The position numbers and the translations under genes are program-made. The notes beneath the pieces are model-generated. The model saw nothing but the letters and a program-made list of their open reading frames with translations, made no database searches and was not told the DNA's origin. This document shows, in pieces, positions 1 to 10,939 of a stretch of 64,000 bases of DNA (the stretch's first letter is position 1; every line of letters begins with the position of its first letter). This stretch comes from Morchella semilibera (Eukaryota > Ascomycota > Pezizomycetes > Pezizales > Morchellaceae): contig WBVU01000010.1 of NCBI GenBank assembly GCA_009192285.1, positions 124,001 to 188,000 of the forward strand. The letters are read 5' to 3'.

Positions 1-1380
1 CGGGCCCCCAAGATTGTTTAATACGTCAGCCTCCGGTATAGTACCAGGCCGTCTATCCAATATATCAGAACCAGCGGTACCAGGGACATTCCACCTCGAC
101 ATAATTCCCCCCATCTCGCTACCATCCCTAGATATAGTTGTCATGCTGCTCAGACCTGATGAGGCCCCAGATCCGCCATCATAACGAACATGTTCAGAGG
201 TTGGTAATATGAGGTCATTCATGTTAACTGTTCGAATCCAGATGTATTGCCCTTTTCTTGATAAGGCACACATCATAATGAGGGAGGGTATAGCCATTAA
301 TAAGCCTAGGCCAACCGCCTTTGCTAATACGCTATTGAAGTTTTTGGTAGGCCTATAGTGGCTAGTTCGAAGCATTGGAGCGGAAATCCCACTGAGAGTA
401 AGTCCCCCACCACCGGAATCAGTTGACTCTTTTGGAACAGAAAATTCTTTGAAATCGGAATAATTCTTTAGATAGTTCTTTGGGCTCAAATAGTTCTTCA
501 GGTCCAAGTAATTTTTCAGACTCAATTATCTTCTCTTCGGCCTCACGTATTTCTTCTTCGACCTCGGTAAGGTCTTCCCTGAGTTCAAAGTATTCTTCGG
601 AATCCGAGAATTCTTTCTCGGGATAAAATTCTTCAAAATCGGAAATTCGTCGGAATGAAATTCTTCAAAATCAGAGAATTCGCCAAGATAAAATCCATCA
701 GAATTAGGGAGTTGCTCCAGGCCTGGGGTTTGTTCAGGCTCGTTAGTCATGTCTAATGGTATAACATCCGGGGCAAAATCCATACTATTAACACTTTCTG
801 GATCTGGGTAGGGTCCAATAGTATCATCCCGCAGTCCTGAATCGACAACCTGAGTAACCATCGCAGGAGATTTTTCCATGATAACACTTGGACTAGGGAT
901 GTCGGAGTGGTTGTGATTAAGCTGTTCGGTATAGTTCCCATATGAACCTGATGGAGATACAACAGGAGGTGCCGGGGTACTTTTACTAGCTGCGAGTATT
1001 TCAGCCTGGCGTACTGATTCACGTGCCCTTTCCCAAGCTTTCCCAAGGTTTTCTTTATGGAACGCATTGACCTCGTCTCGCCATTTCTGATCTTCATCTC
1101 TAGCATTAACAGGCTCTGCTCGAACCAAATGGTTATTGACGATCCCAAAGATTGCTTCATCCTCACCCCAACCTACACCGCTAGTTCTCTCTGAGTCCAG
1201 ATGGCTAGCCCTCTCAAGCAAGATAGATGTATCCCCTTCAGCAGCATCACTGGTCCCAACGATGTCATGTATAAAGGGATCCTTCCTTACTCTATGTCGA
1301 ATGCTGTTTAAGTGACCACCTGTGCCGGATACAATACACTCTTCGGATTTCTCATCCTGTAGTGGGCTCGAATGGGACAT
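1..1380 (-). CDS. Partial acidic protein with one membrane helix (unrecognised)
   Basis: I do not recognise this protein. An open frame starts near 1475 with no ATG before 1380; the reverse-strand ATG at 1380 (MSHSSPL) is the simplest start, but an upstream exon is possible because a GATGCAG acceptor-like site lies at about 1476. The N-terminal ~280 residues are polar and rich in Ser and Glu/Asp. A repetitive stretch follows (about 465-650) where the frame is ambiguous (see findings). After it the same frame is open to the left edge of the window and encodes a hydrophobic helix (VLAKAVGLGLLMAIPSLIMM, about 284-343 on the plus strand) and a Gly/Ser-rich tail. Its nearest neighbour is the Pex22-like gene, in the same orientation. 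A single-pass membrane protein with a long acidic region fits; function unknown. Confidence 0.5.
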
Positions 1381-1470
1381 TGTACTGTCCCTAGCACTTA
1401 ATTCGGGAATTCCGTTCTTGATTGCGTTGATTTCACTCCAGCGAGTGCTTTGTCTCCCGGGAGACGACAC

Positions 1471-2193
1471 CCTGCATCGACAAAACCCGGAACTAGGTGG
1501 TTGTCTTTGTCAAGCATATACACAACTTTCCCATCAAAATAGCCTTTGCAAGGCAGTGGGTTCGAAAGAGTAGGCCTTGGCCAAATGGAGAGATAAAGAA
1601 AAAATATAAAGGTGATATGGGGAAAGTAAATGACAGAGCAGTAACCTGGTGTCAACCTGGAGGTTTGGAACATTTCCCCTTCTTCCGTTAGTCGAGTAAT
1701 AAGCTATTAACTATAGAAATGTCAGCAGTCACCTCGACTTATCGTCTGGGAGCAATATAATTACCGTGACTGATTGGAATACTGTTATTTCATGGAAGTC
1801 AGGGCTTTGCTTGTAGTTGTGGTGAGAAAAACCGCTTGGAAGTATATCCCCCCCCTCCCAATTCAATAAGCACACGTATGCAGAGGTAGAAAGAGAAATC
1901 ATGTTGCGTGTTTTCTTTAGTAGATATACGGGGTATGATAGTTTGTTAACTCTTGCCAGAAGTAAGCCCAGCAAGCAGCAAATCAGGATAATAAATGATA
2001 GGTATGTAGATGTACGCTTGCTAACATAAAATACATTCTTATTGCGAATAACCGTACCTACCCAAACATGCTAACCTCTCTGATTACAAAGGAGAAAAAT
2101 ACCAAAGCCATACTGCTTACATACATGTAGTCGCAAAAAAAGAAGTATCTGGCGAAATCCCAACTCCGGTTAGGAGCCGTGATATAATATACC
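1471..2193. other. Intergenic, about 0.7 kb
   Basis: This lies between the partial membrane-protein gene and the Pex22-like gene. A reverse-strand open stretch (1398-1673) overlaps the start of the first gene in another frame and could include an upstream exon, but no splice pair is convincing. One TACATGTA octamer is at 2122-2129. Nothing else is supportable. Confidence 0.4.
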
Positions 2194-2889
2194 TTAACCT
2201 ACTCTTCCAGCCCAATCTCCTCTGATACCACTCCTGTCGACTACAGCACATCGCCTTCCAAATCGTTGCACATGTTGGCGCCATTCCTTGCTTCCTGGGC
2301 GGTCCGCAGCAGCGGCAACAACGACAGCTCCTACCCAATTACCCTCTAACAGCCCTGTTATAGACGCGCCATCCTCTCCAACGAGAGACTCATCCATGTA
2401 TACCACTTCAGGTCCCAGATTTCGTATCAATGGTAGGAGTGCCCCATCAATCGTGTATGGCAAAACAAACTCTCTAGGATAGTCTGCCGGAAATACATCC
2501 CCTACGACTTTGTACGCATTCTCCGGTATACCACCAGAACCTGGAGAATGTACCAAGATAAAAACGTTTGTGGTATTAAGGTTGAGCGGAGTTGGGATAT
2601 TCCAGAGAAGTCCTGGGGCGCCCTCACGGACTACCACAACGACTGTTTTCTTGTTGCCTGAGCTCGTAGGGTTTGTTCGGGGTTTTACTTGTGACCGGTC
2701 GGGCTCGTCATCTCCGCCTGCCCTAGTGGGATCTGACGGTTCCTGACTTCGCGGTACTGAGCGAGTGTTGGGGGTGGGATTCGGAGTGGAGTTTTGTTGC
2801 CAGAGGTAGAGCCCCAAACCAACTACAGCAGCCGTAACAGTGAGACCAATTGGTACGAGCAAATTTCTGGATCTTCTGGGACGGGACAT
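2194..2889 (-). CDS. PEX22: Pex22-like peroxisomal membrane protein
   Basis: A single-exon gene of 231 residues from the ATG at 2889 (MSRPRRSRNLL). An in-frame ATG at 2961 would add 24 residues, but the shorter start puts the membrane helix at the very N terminus, as in the family. Residues ~9-28 (LLVPIGLTVTAAVVGLGLYL) form one transmembrane helix after a basic stretch. A low-complexity Pro/Thr/Asp linker follows, then a soluble domain with KKTVVVVVREG, GPEVVYMDESLVGEDG and a C-terminal VVDRSGIRGDWAGRVG, which I recognise from filamentous-fungal Pex22-like proteins. Pex22 anchors the ubiquitin-conjugating enzyme Pex4 at the peroxisome for receptor recycling. It is divergent from Erv25 across a 344-bp spacer. 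The assignment rests on remembered motifs, not a search. Confidence 0.72.
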   Translation of the reverse strand: MSRPRRSRNLLVPIGLTVTAAVVGLGLYLWQQNSTPNPTPNTRSVPRSQEPSDPTRAGGDDEPDRSQVKPRTNPTSSGNKKTVVVVVREGAPGLLWNIPTPLNLNTTNVFILVHSPGSGGIPENAYKVVGDVFPADYPREFVLPYTIDGALLPLIRNLGPEVVYMDESLVGEDGASITGLLEGNWVGAVVVAAAADRPGSKEWRQHVQRFGRRCAVVDRSGIRGDWAGRVG

Positions 2890-3233
2890 TGTTGTTGAGG
2901 ATATGTTATGTAGAGGGCAAGGCGATACTTGAGAACGATATTTGATCGCGTTGTCAGGCACTGCGCAGCCGGCTGAAGGTCAAGCTGCTAGCCCAGATCC
3001 CTGATAACAAACGCGAGCTCGGTTCTCGGTTCACGTGCTTTTGTGGCTTTACAACTCATTCACAGCCTCAGGTGTCACTGCCACATCCAGCCCACCCAAG
3101 AGTTTTAGAGAGTGACCACATATCCCCAAAGTTCGAAACCTCCTTTTACGACAGAGCCTCTAGGATACGAACATCTAAGATCAAACATAAGGATTCAACA
3201 ATCTCTTCAATCGTCTCGCTATTTATATTAAAT
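2890..3233. promoter_or_regulatory. Divergent promoter of Pex22-like and Erv25 genes
   Basis: The 344-bp gap between two divergent start codons must hold both promoters. A CACGTG E-box-type hexamer lies at 3032-3037. No clear TATA box is centred upstream of either start. The role of the hexamer is inferred only. Confidence 0.45.
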
Positions 3234-4090
3234 ATGCAGCCCCCAACAAGTATACCATCATTGCTCGTATTAGCCGTTTCGCTCTTCTCAGTTGTCGGAA
3301 CAGCTCTCAAGTTCGACATCGCCGCCGAGCCTAGAGGCCATCGGCAACGATGTATCAGGAATTTTGTCGCAAAAGACACACTCGTGGTTGTGACGGCCAC
3401 TGTAAGCGGGCACAAGGGTGATGGACAACAAGTCAACATTCACGTATGTTTTGCTACTCGTGGCTCGATGGATTGGTAGTCGCAAAAGCTAATTCTCGGG
3501 GGTGATGGCTAGATCAGAGATGCAGTTGGAAATGAGTATGGACGTCCCAAAGATGTTGTCGGCGAAACCAGAATGGCATTCACATCTCATGCCAACGCCG
3601 CCTTCGATGTATGTTTTGAGAATAATCTCGCTGATGGTATACTCTCTTTCCCTGACTCGCTAGGAAGATCTACATGTCACGTGTGCTAATAATAACCTCA
3701 ACCACAGGTCGCCCATATGGTCCAACCCGTTCGGTTGAACTCGATGTTGATATTGGCGCTGATGCGCGTGACTGGTCTGCAATCCAAGCTGCTGAGAAAT
3801 TGAAGCCTGTCGAAATCGAACTGCGACGCATTGAAGAGGTTGTTTCAGAGGTTGTCAGTCAAATGGAGTACCTGCGATCTCGCGAGCAGAAACTGCGTGA
3901 TACCAATGAGTCGACAAATGAGCGTGTGAAATGGTTTGCCTTCTCTATCATGGCTACACTGGTTGGGCTTGGGGCTTGGCAAGTTGTGTACCTGAGGGCT
4001 TATTTCAGGTCAGTTCATCCACCTTCAAATAAAAACAGGAGGAATACGCTAATACTTATCCGTAAATATAGATCCAAGCACCTCATCTAG
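3234..4090 (+). CDS. ERV25: p24-family cargo receptor Erv25
   Basis: Four exons: 3234-3443, 3513-3636, 3708-4008 and 4072-4090, giving 217 residues, the usual family length. The ATG at 3234 starts a signal peptide (residues ~1-24, ending VVGTALKF). The GOLD domain follows and includes [18 protein letters not shown] and [10 protein letters not shown] juxtamembrane coiled coil covers ~140-185 ([31 protein letters not shown]). One transmembrane helix is at ~187-207, and the cytosolic tail is RAYFRSKHLI. All three introns are 63-71 nt. Erv25 pairs with Emp24 in ER-Golgi COPII/COPI vesicles and helps sort cargo such as GPI-anchored proteins. The last exon encodes only six residues. The match to the ascomycete Erv25 tail is very strong. 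Confidence 0.95.
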
Positions 4091-7000
4091 ATGCTCCATA
4101 ATGTTTGCCTACCAACCCCCTTATGCCCTCTTCCTGCAGCTTTAATCCCTCTGCGATCTTTTTGCCAAATACTTAGCCGGTTACGTGTGTGTCGTTAATT
4201 TCGATATCATCTTTTTTTTCTTTTCTCTTGCTTTGACCTCGTTTTTTTCCCGCTGGTCTTTACATAAAGGCTTTGAAACGATATATCATGTGATACGTGG
4301 TGTCCATAAGGACCAAAAATGATGATGAAGAGGTCACTTCAACTTTCTATCATAGGCTTGACGCATTTGTAGATTTTGCTCGTGGTTGGGAATAGACTTC
4401 TATGAGCCCCGCTGTAGTATGTATGGAGGCTTGGCGGGACCGAGGCCTTTCTTGACGATTAACGATGGTAACATCCACACAACATAGGGGAGCGATTGGA
4501 TGCTATTGGTTCCCAAAGAAAATTACCTCGTAGTTAGGGCACCGGAGTAGTTTGAGGTATTATCACCCGATGTCTCCGAGCATCTTGTGTCAATATCGTT
4601 AGAATCCGGGTGCTCAATGTCTTTCATCACACCCGGGGTGGTCAGCTTTCAAAGAAAAAAGTCAAATTTATGCAGCCAAGATGTCTACATGAAGTGCAAA
4701 TACGAAAATCAATACAGAGTCGCAATAGTATCAAACGGCGAATACCGGTATACCGGGTGAAATTCATACCCGAAAAACTCCCCAACGTATCCTAATACCG
4801 ACAGCATTACCGTGCTACCAGCCTGTCATTAGATATTGGACAGAATAGGGTACCAAGCATTCATGCAAACTCAAGGCATTACGATCACTTACATAGCTTT
4901 TTCAATGGCGTACGTTACTCATATAACCGAGACAGGTGTATAGAGATACTTTGCGATTGGTGTAAGATCTTAATTAAACTACAGCACGAAAAAAAAGCAG
5001 GTGTATCCATGAGTATAGTACCTTATCTACCCGAATACCATGACACTGCGGTATTGCTGCAGCTATTATATTACTACATTATAATGGCTAAAATTCTGAT
5101 TTAATTCACGATACTGTTTTTATATGGTACCTACGTGTATTACACCTCCCCCTTTTTGGTAATGTAAACTACATGTATGCACATGTAATGTGTTAGACCG
5201 GGTACCGTGTCAGGCCTAGAAGAGTATCAATATTCCCACACAAATTTGTATGGGGATTTCTGCTACTAAAGCTATCTCCACCAGATTTTAATAAACGAAT
5301 TCAACCTCAAAACACAAGCACTTAATTAGTTTCCAGATTCATTACCCCCTATTATGGTGATTGTGGGGTCTTCGTTTTTCGAAGGCTTTGGTGCCGTTTC
5401 CATACGATACACTTCTAGGTCTGACATGCACAGTGCTAGGTCGAAAACGTTATATATCTCTATTTACTATGTACATGGATCGTTCGATTCCTGTCTTGGA
5501 CTTGCTACTAACCAGGTTACGGCCACGCGTTCAGATAAACTCCAGTACGCACGTACCCACAGAGCCCTTTTGATTTGGGCACACGAAATTCGGCCCTGCA
5601 ACACACACTGCCTCTACTCTTACAATGATCTTTCCGTTTTCTCCCGCAATGGTGTAGGTCCATGTACGAATAACGAACAAGCAAACATTTATAGCGCAAT
5701 TTCTCAAACAGTAGATTAGTTAATTTCTTAGCACTACCTTCGGCATTTACATTCTGTGTCTATGTCGGTATGTATATCATGTGTGCCCAGAGTCTTAAGT
5801 ATGTACTTATAGGAAAAGGCTATTACCGAAACCCGGGAGAGACTACTCAGATTTATCGAACGATTTTTTTTTAGATGCATATATCTATTATAAACCAGTC
5901 AACTTCTGCCCCCAACCCATTCCCGGATATCTCCACTTTGCTCCTCTTAACCTTGTACATACGTCTGCACTTTTAAAATTTCATAATCGTTAGTTTTACC
6001 CGTTATACAACATTTTGTAGCGAGTGCCTAGAGCACCCGCCACCCCCCCCCCCCGGAAATTTGCAGTAGCGCTTCAAAATCTTACATAGTTGGCTACGGA
6101 GCCCCCAAGTTCTTGGTAGCCTAGTACTAGTAATCGGATCATCTACGATTCTCCCCTGTTTCTATATAAATTGCGGTCGGCCTGATGTCCGATTAAACTG
6201 CTGATTGTGGGGCTCCTGAAAACTCTGTTGAGAAAATGCCTTCCTGTTCTAGGTAAACTCATACACAGTCCGGGGAAAGTAGGGTTGTGTGTTGGGTCTG
6301 CATGGGTCGAGTGACACCCCATGATCCCACGTTTTTTTACCAGCATATTTGACGTGCGACCTACCATGTTCCAAGACCCCGCTTTCCACACACACATGGT
6401 AGATCAGTCTAGATTTATGCATAAATTTGATCAGTAACCTAAAACCTTAGGAAACTATTTAGACAGCAGACCAGGTTTGGGCGGGGGAAACTCCGTCAGG
6501 TGTCTCATAGATCACGATCTCGGATCCGTAGCGGTGGCTTTCTAAGGAAGCCTCCTCTTTTTTTTTTTTTCTTTCCTTTCGGCCTTCGCCTGATACCTCC
6601 CCGAACCGGCGGCTCTGGGGCGGTGAGAAAGTGCGTTCATAATTCTCGGAAAGAAGTCCTCTGCGCTGTGGTTGAATGAACCTGTGGCTTATGTGCTTGG
6701 CGAGTTAAGAGTTCGGTACCGGTACCCCACATACCAAGCCATACCAAGCCGGTAGGCGCCTTTCGCCCTAGGAATCTTCAACCCCGCCAAGATTCATGTC
6801 TGTATGCCGATGGCACAGAATATATTCATTTCCGTTTTTCTTGTGTGTGTACGTTCGGTTTCTTTCGGAGGCCCCAGCGGGGCCCAGAAATGCTGATCAT
6901 GATTCATGACATTGCCGGTGTCTTTGAGAGCTTTACAACATACAGCCAGCATACAGCGTAACCGTGCGGTGTAAATTAACTCACCCTCATTTTCCTGGGC

Positions 7001-8350
7001 AGGTATTTTGATTGAAGAGGTGGGTGACATGACAGAAGAGAGTCTTGAGTTCTTGGTGTTTTTGGTTGACGCGATATGCACCCCGGCAACGGCGCACTCT
7101 CGGCCAACACAAGCCTCCCCACATAAAAAAGTATTTCGTTAGGGTTAGCAACTAATTAAAACCCCGCTATTCCCAAAGAAAGAAAGTACCTACATATCCT
7201 GATATACGCATAAGCTTAAACTCAACCTCACCCAAAGTACTTACTCGGGGCTACCAAGGCTGAGACTGCAGCTGGACAATCCTGAATCCTGAATGCTGCT
7301 GCAATCTCAACCGCCCCCGCACGGAGAAACATAACGAACCATCACAAGATCATGTACGCATTCTTGCCTTCTTTTTTAGAGTGTCATGCATAAAAAAATG
7401 TCCGTACTGACGCCGAGTATGGAAGCTCGTTGTAGTTATCTGATTAGAGATTAAGCTTAAAGATGTAGGTGCACTACTATCATGACATGATGACCTCTGC
7501 AAGAGGCGAGAGGACAACAACCCTCGGTTGCTCTCAACGAGCTAAATTGATTATCACCCCCAGAACGAGTGCGGGGATGTCAAAAGTCCAGGCAGGAGAT
7601 CCTCATATTTACACATTTCTGGTGGGTAAGATCAGACTATAATATCTCTATTATCATGAAATGTGGTACCAACCATTAAGGTAGCCTCGTTGGCGAAACA
7701 ACAAATTATATCCCTCGTGAGCTATCTATTACAGCCGGATAAACCATACAGTGAGTATAATATACAAAAGAGATACCTGAGAGGGGAGTCTTATCTGTGT
7801 TTGTAGGTTTTCTTGGTCAATGAACTGAAGGTTTTCGCCTGGCCTGCATATTTCCGGAGACCCTACACTTCCGGAACTACTCCCGAAGCTAGGCATATAT
7901 TCAAGCAAGTAAGCGACCAACAACAAAACGGAAGCGTGCCCCAGAACTGGGAACTTAAGCTCCTTGGCTACGATCCCGCCTTAATTTTGGGCAGGTGTAA
8001 CTGCAGACAGGTGTACATTCTACGATTACACCCTGCAACACCACGAATAAGATGCGGGGAATAATACCGCCTGAGCTCCAAGACTTTGGGGAAACGTTCT
8101 ACGCATGGGGAACTGCACGTTGTGTGGAGGCGTTCAATTTCCAGGGGTTCGAATAGTCTCATAGTTCTGTCATAGTTTGGACAACTTAGGTAAGTGTTCT
8201 GCTACACGCCAGAAATCAATCAGAAGGTTCAGATGATCTCATATCACTAGTAGCAGTTACAAAAGACCGCGGATTCCCACCCGCTCATACTCCTCCTCAT
8301 CTCATTCCACCTCACACACAGAGAGAGACATCAAAAAGATCACACCAATC
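4091..8350. other. Gene-poor region, about 4.3 kb
   Basis: Only short open stretches occur here on both strands (for example 5354-5719, 6143-6397, 6794-7081, 7813-8064), with no recognisable domains, no splice-linked coding pattern and high A+T. It contains a C12 tract at 6043-6054, a TACATGTA at 5170-5177 and a small GGTACC/CATACCAAGC doublet near 6715-6750. The last ~170 bp should be the promoter of the carboxylate transporter. I see no transposon ends. Confidence 0.5.
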
Positions 8351-10095
8351 ATGGCTGAACCTTCAAGAACCTCGAGAATTGCGAAGCATTTCAAAGAGAT
8401 TTTCACCACGGGAGAAGGTAACTACATCAACGAACATGGAGAAACTGTTTATGGCAAGCTTCCTAGGACAAAGGTCGAAAATCCTATCAAGACCGTTCTT
8501 CGACCAACTGCCATGAATTATCTCTTCTTCTTTGTTGGCTGGGTTAGTATCCTTGTTCCACCCATATATATGATAAACCCTAATGGTTAATAGATGGCAT
8601 GGACCATGGACGGATATGATTTCCATACTGTCTCACTCTCACTCTCCAGATTGGCAGTATACTACGGTCAACACAGAGAGCACATAGCAACGTCAATCAC
8701 ACTGACACTACTATTCCGTTCTGTTGGTGCTGCAATCTTTGGAATTTCTGGTGATCTCTACGGACGTAAATGGCCCATGATTGTCAACCTGGTTATCATT
8801 GCTGCGTTGCAGCTGGCCACCGCATTCTGCGAGACATTCTCAGAGTTTTTGGGAGTCCGTGCCCTCTTTGGTATTGGGATGGGTGGTATTTGGGGTCTTG
8901 CAGCGTCCATGGGTCTTGAAAGTATGGTTCTATTGTCGGCCTGGATCCTTGTTTATACTAACAAGCGTTACTAGATATGCCTATGGAAGCCAGAGGGCTT
9001 TTCTCAGGAATCCTGCAGCAAGGTTACGCCCTTGGCTACCTGATTGCGGCAGTATTCAATTTGTACATTGTCCCCGGCTCCCCACACAGCTGGAAGGTGC
9101 TGTTCTACATCGGTGCTGGTCTCACAATGGCCGTAGCCGTCGCCCGTCTCTTTTTCCCTGAATCCAGGCAGTTCCTTGAGGCAAAGGCGAACCGTGAAGG
9201 GCCGCAAGGAAAACAAAAGGTTAAGCTCTTCTTGGCGGATGGAAAGAAGATTATGAGGGAATACTGGAAGAGAGCTCTTTATGCTATTGTCATGATGGGT
9301 ATGAGCGCAACACGCCTTCATTCATTTGGGATATACTTATCGCTAACGACGATGATTTTTATAGCACTCTTCAACTGCATGTCTCACACCTCGCAGGATA
9401 TGTATCCCACCTACATGCAACAGACCAAAGGCTTCACGCCTGAGATGTCGTCCAAGGCAACCATCATTGGTAAAACCGGTGCACTCGTTGGCGGAACTGT
9501 AAGACCACCTTCACTACCAAATCTAAATCTATAATTAACTCATTCATCAGTTCTGTGGTTATTACTCTCAATTCTTTGGTCGTCGTCTGACCATTATCGT
9601 CGCTACCATCTGCGGTGCTGCCCTGATTCCTCTCTGGGTTCTCCCTAACAGCTGGGGCACCCTCACTGCCGGTGCCTTCCTCATCCAATTTATGGTTCAG
9701 GGTGCCTGGGGTGTCGTTCCATCCATCTCCAAGAGCTTGCGCCACCACAGTTCCGTTCATCTTTCCCCGGTATTGCCTATCAGCTAGGGAACATGATCGC
9801 TGCGCCTGCCGCACAGGTTGCGTCCGCCATTTCCGAGAGGTTGATTATCTATGTCCACGGCGAGGAGCGCCCTGACTACGGTAGCACGCAGGCGGCTATG
9901 ATGTCGGTCATCTTTGTGCTTCTGTGCATCTGGATCGCATGCGGAACTGAACAGCGCGGAAGTCACTTTGAGCTTGCGGCAGCGGCAGGTGAGGACCAGG
10001 GACAGAACGCCAAGATGATGGCGGCAGAGGAGATGGAAATGGCGGGGAAGTCGGGAGAGACGGGGCATGTGGAGGCGGTCCCAACCAGACCTTAA
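8351..10095 (+). CDS. Jen1-type carboxylate/proton symporter, one frame break
   Basis: A major facilitator superfamily protein of the lactate/pyruvate (Jen1) type. Exons: 8351-8542, 8594-8921, 8975-9298, 9365-9498 and 9551-10095. The family signature NXX(S/T)HX(S/T)QDXXXT is present at residues ~285-297 (NCMSHTSQDMYPT), with other typical blocks: AWTMDGYDFHTVSLS, GLFSGILQQGYALGY, SWKVLFYIGAGLT and FPGIAYQLGNM. Jen1 relatives import lactate, pyruvate or acetate with protons across the plasma membrane and are usually glucose-repressed. In exon 5 the frame breaks after codon GTT at 9716-9718: CC then ATC CAT CTC continues the conserved VVP-IHLQELAPPQF in the next frame. One base is therefore missing between 9719 and 9721. 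With it restored conceptually the length is 507 residues, normal for the family. Intron 9299-9364 is 66 nt with no stop codon. Substrate specificity cannot be read from the sequence. Confidence 0.88.
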
Positions 10096-10939
10096 AAGAA
10101 AGGGCTGGGTAGCGGTTTTGAACTATCGTTTGTTTATTGAATGTACCTGAGAAGCCTGTAGTTAATGGAGCCTACTATATGAAAAGAGATTTGTTTAAAA
10201 TAAACTGCAATCAGCTAGAGCCCTCCTGGAACCAGAGACTCGAGGAGATATGTCCTTGGATTAAGCCAAGATAGATGATACCTTGCAAGAGAGTGGAGAC
10301 CGAATTCCCTGGGATTGTGGTGGTGTCCAGCGGAGAACATCCTGCGCTAGTACTATTATGGTAGCTACAGAGTATCTACATGTAGGTACCTACCACGAGT
10401 TAAAGGGTGGACAGACATAATACTTGATATAACTAAGGCTCTAATAAGCACTCGACAGCATGCAGGAGGTTGATATACTTGTATGTTACCCAACCCTCAC
10501 GATACATATCACATATGTACCTGCATAGCAGCACAGCGGTCCAGCCAAGGCCTGGGCGCATGCTGGGCGTTGAGCCAACCTTTTCCTAGATTGCGGGGTC
10601 CGGGCTTGTGGGTTATGTACTCTGGATATAGGTAGGCTTGATGCATAGCACTCGAGAGAGATTTGGGGCTGGGCACATGTGTAGGTACATGTATCTGGAT
10701 ATCTACGGATGGGATGCATTCAGGTTATGGCTGCTGTGTTTTGGCACGGTGTTGGTTATGAAAGAGTCACTGTTTTTAGAAGCACCGGGGAGAAAGAGCT
10801 TACAAGAGTTGTCACCTATGGCTCTACCTCTACCTCTAATAATTGGGTCTCTCGAGGCAAGCCGGGGCAAAAGAAAGGAAAGGAAACCTACAACACCGAC
10901 TGCGGCCTCTCCCCCGCCGCAGCCGCCTCCACCACCCAC
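10096..10939. other. Convergent intergenic region, about 0.84 kb
   Basis: This separates the 3' ends of the carboxylate transporter and the alpha/beta hydrolase. It holds two TACATGTA octamers (10377-10384 and 10686-10693), both flanked by GTAGGTA/TACCTAC sequence. The open frames seen here are short or read the GC-rich opposite strand of the hydrolase. No gene is supported. Confidence 0.5.

Noticed and set aside
5354-5719. Open frames on both strands
   Set aside because: Overlapping frames with no motif, splice pattern or composition bias; taken as chance.
7729-8162. Opposed open frames upstream of the transporter
   Set aside because: No recognisable domain, and they overlap on opposite strands.
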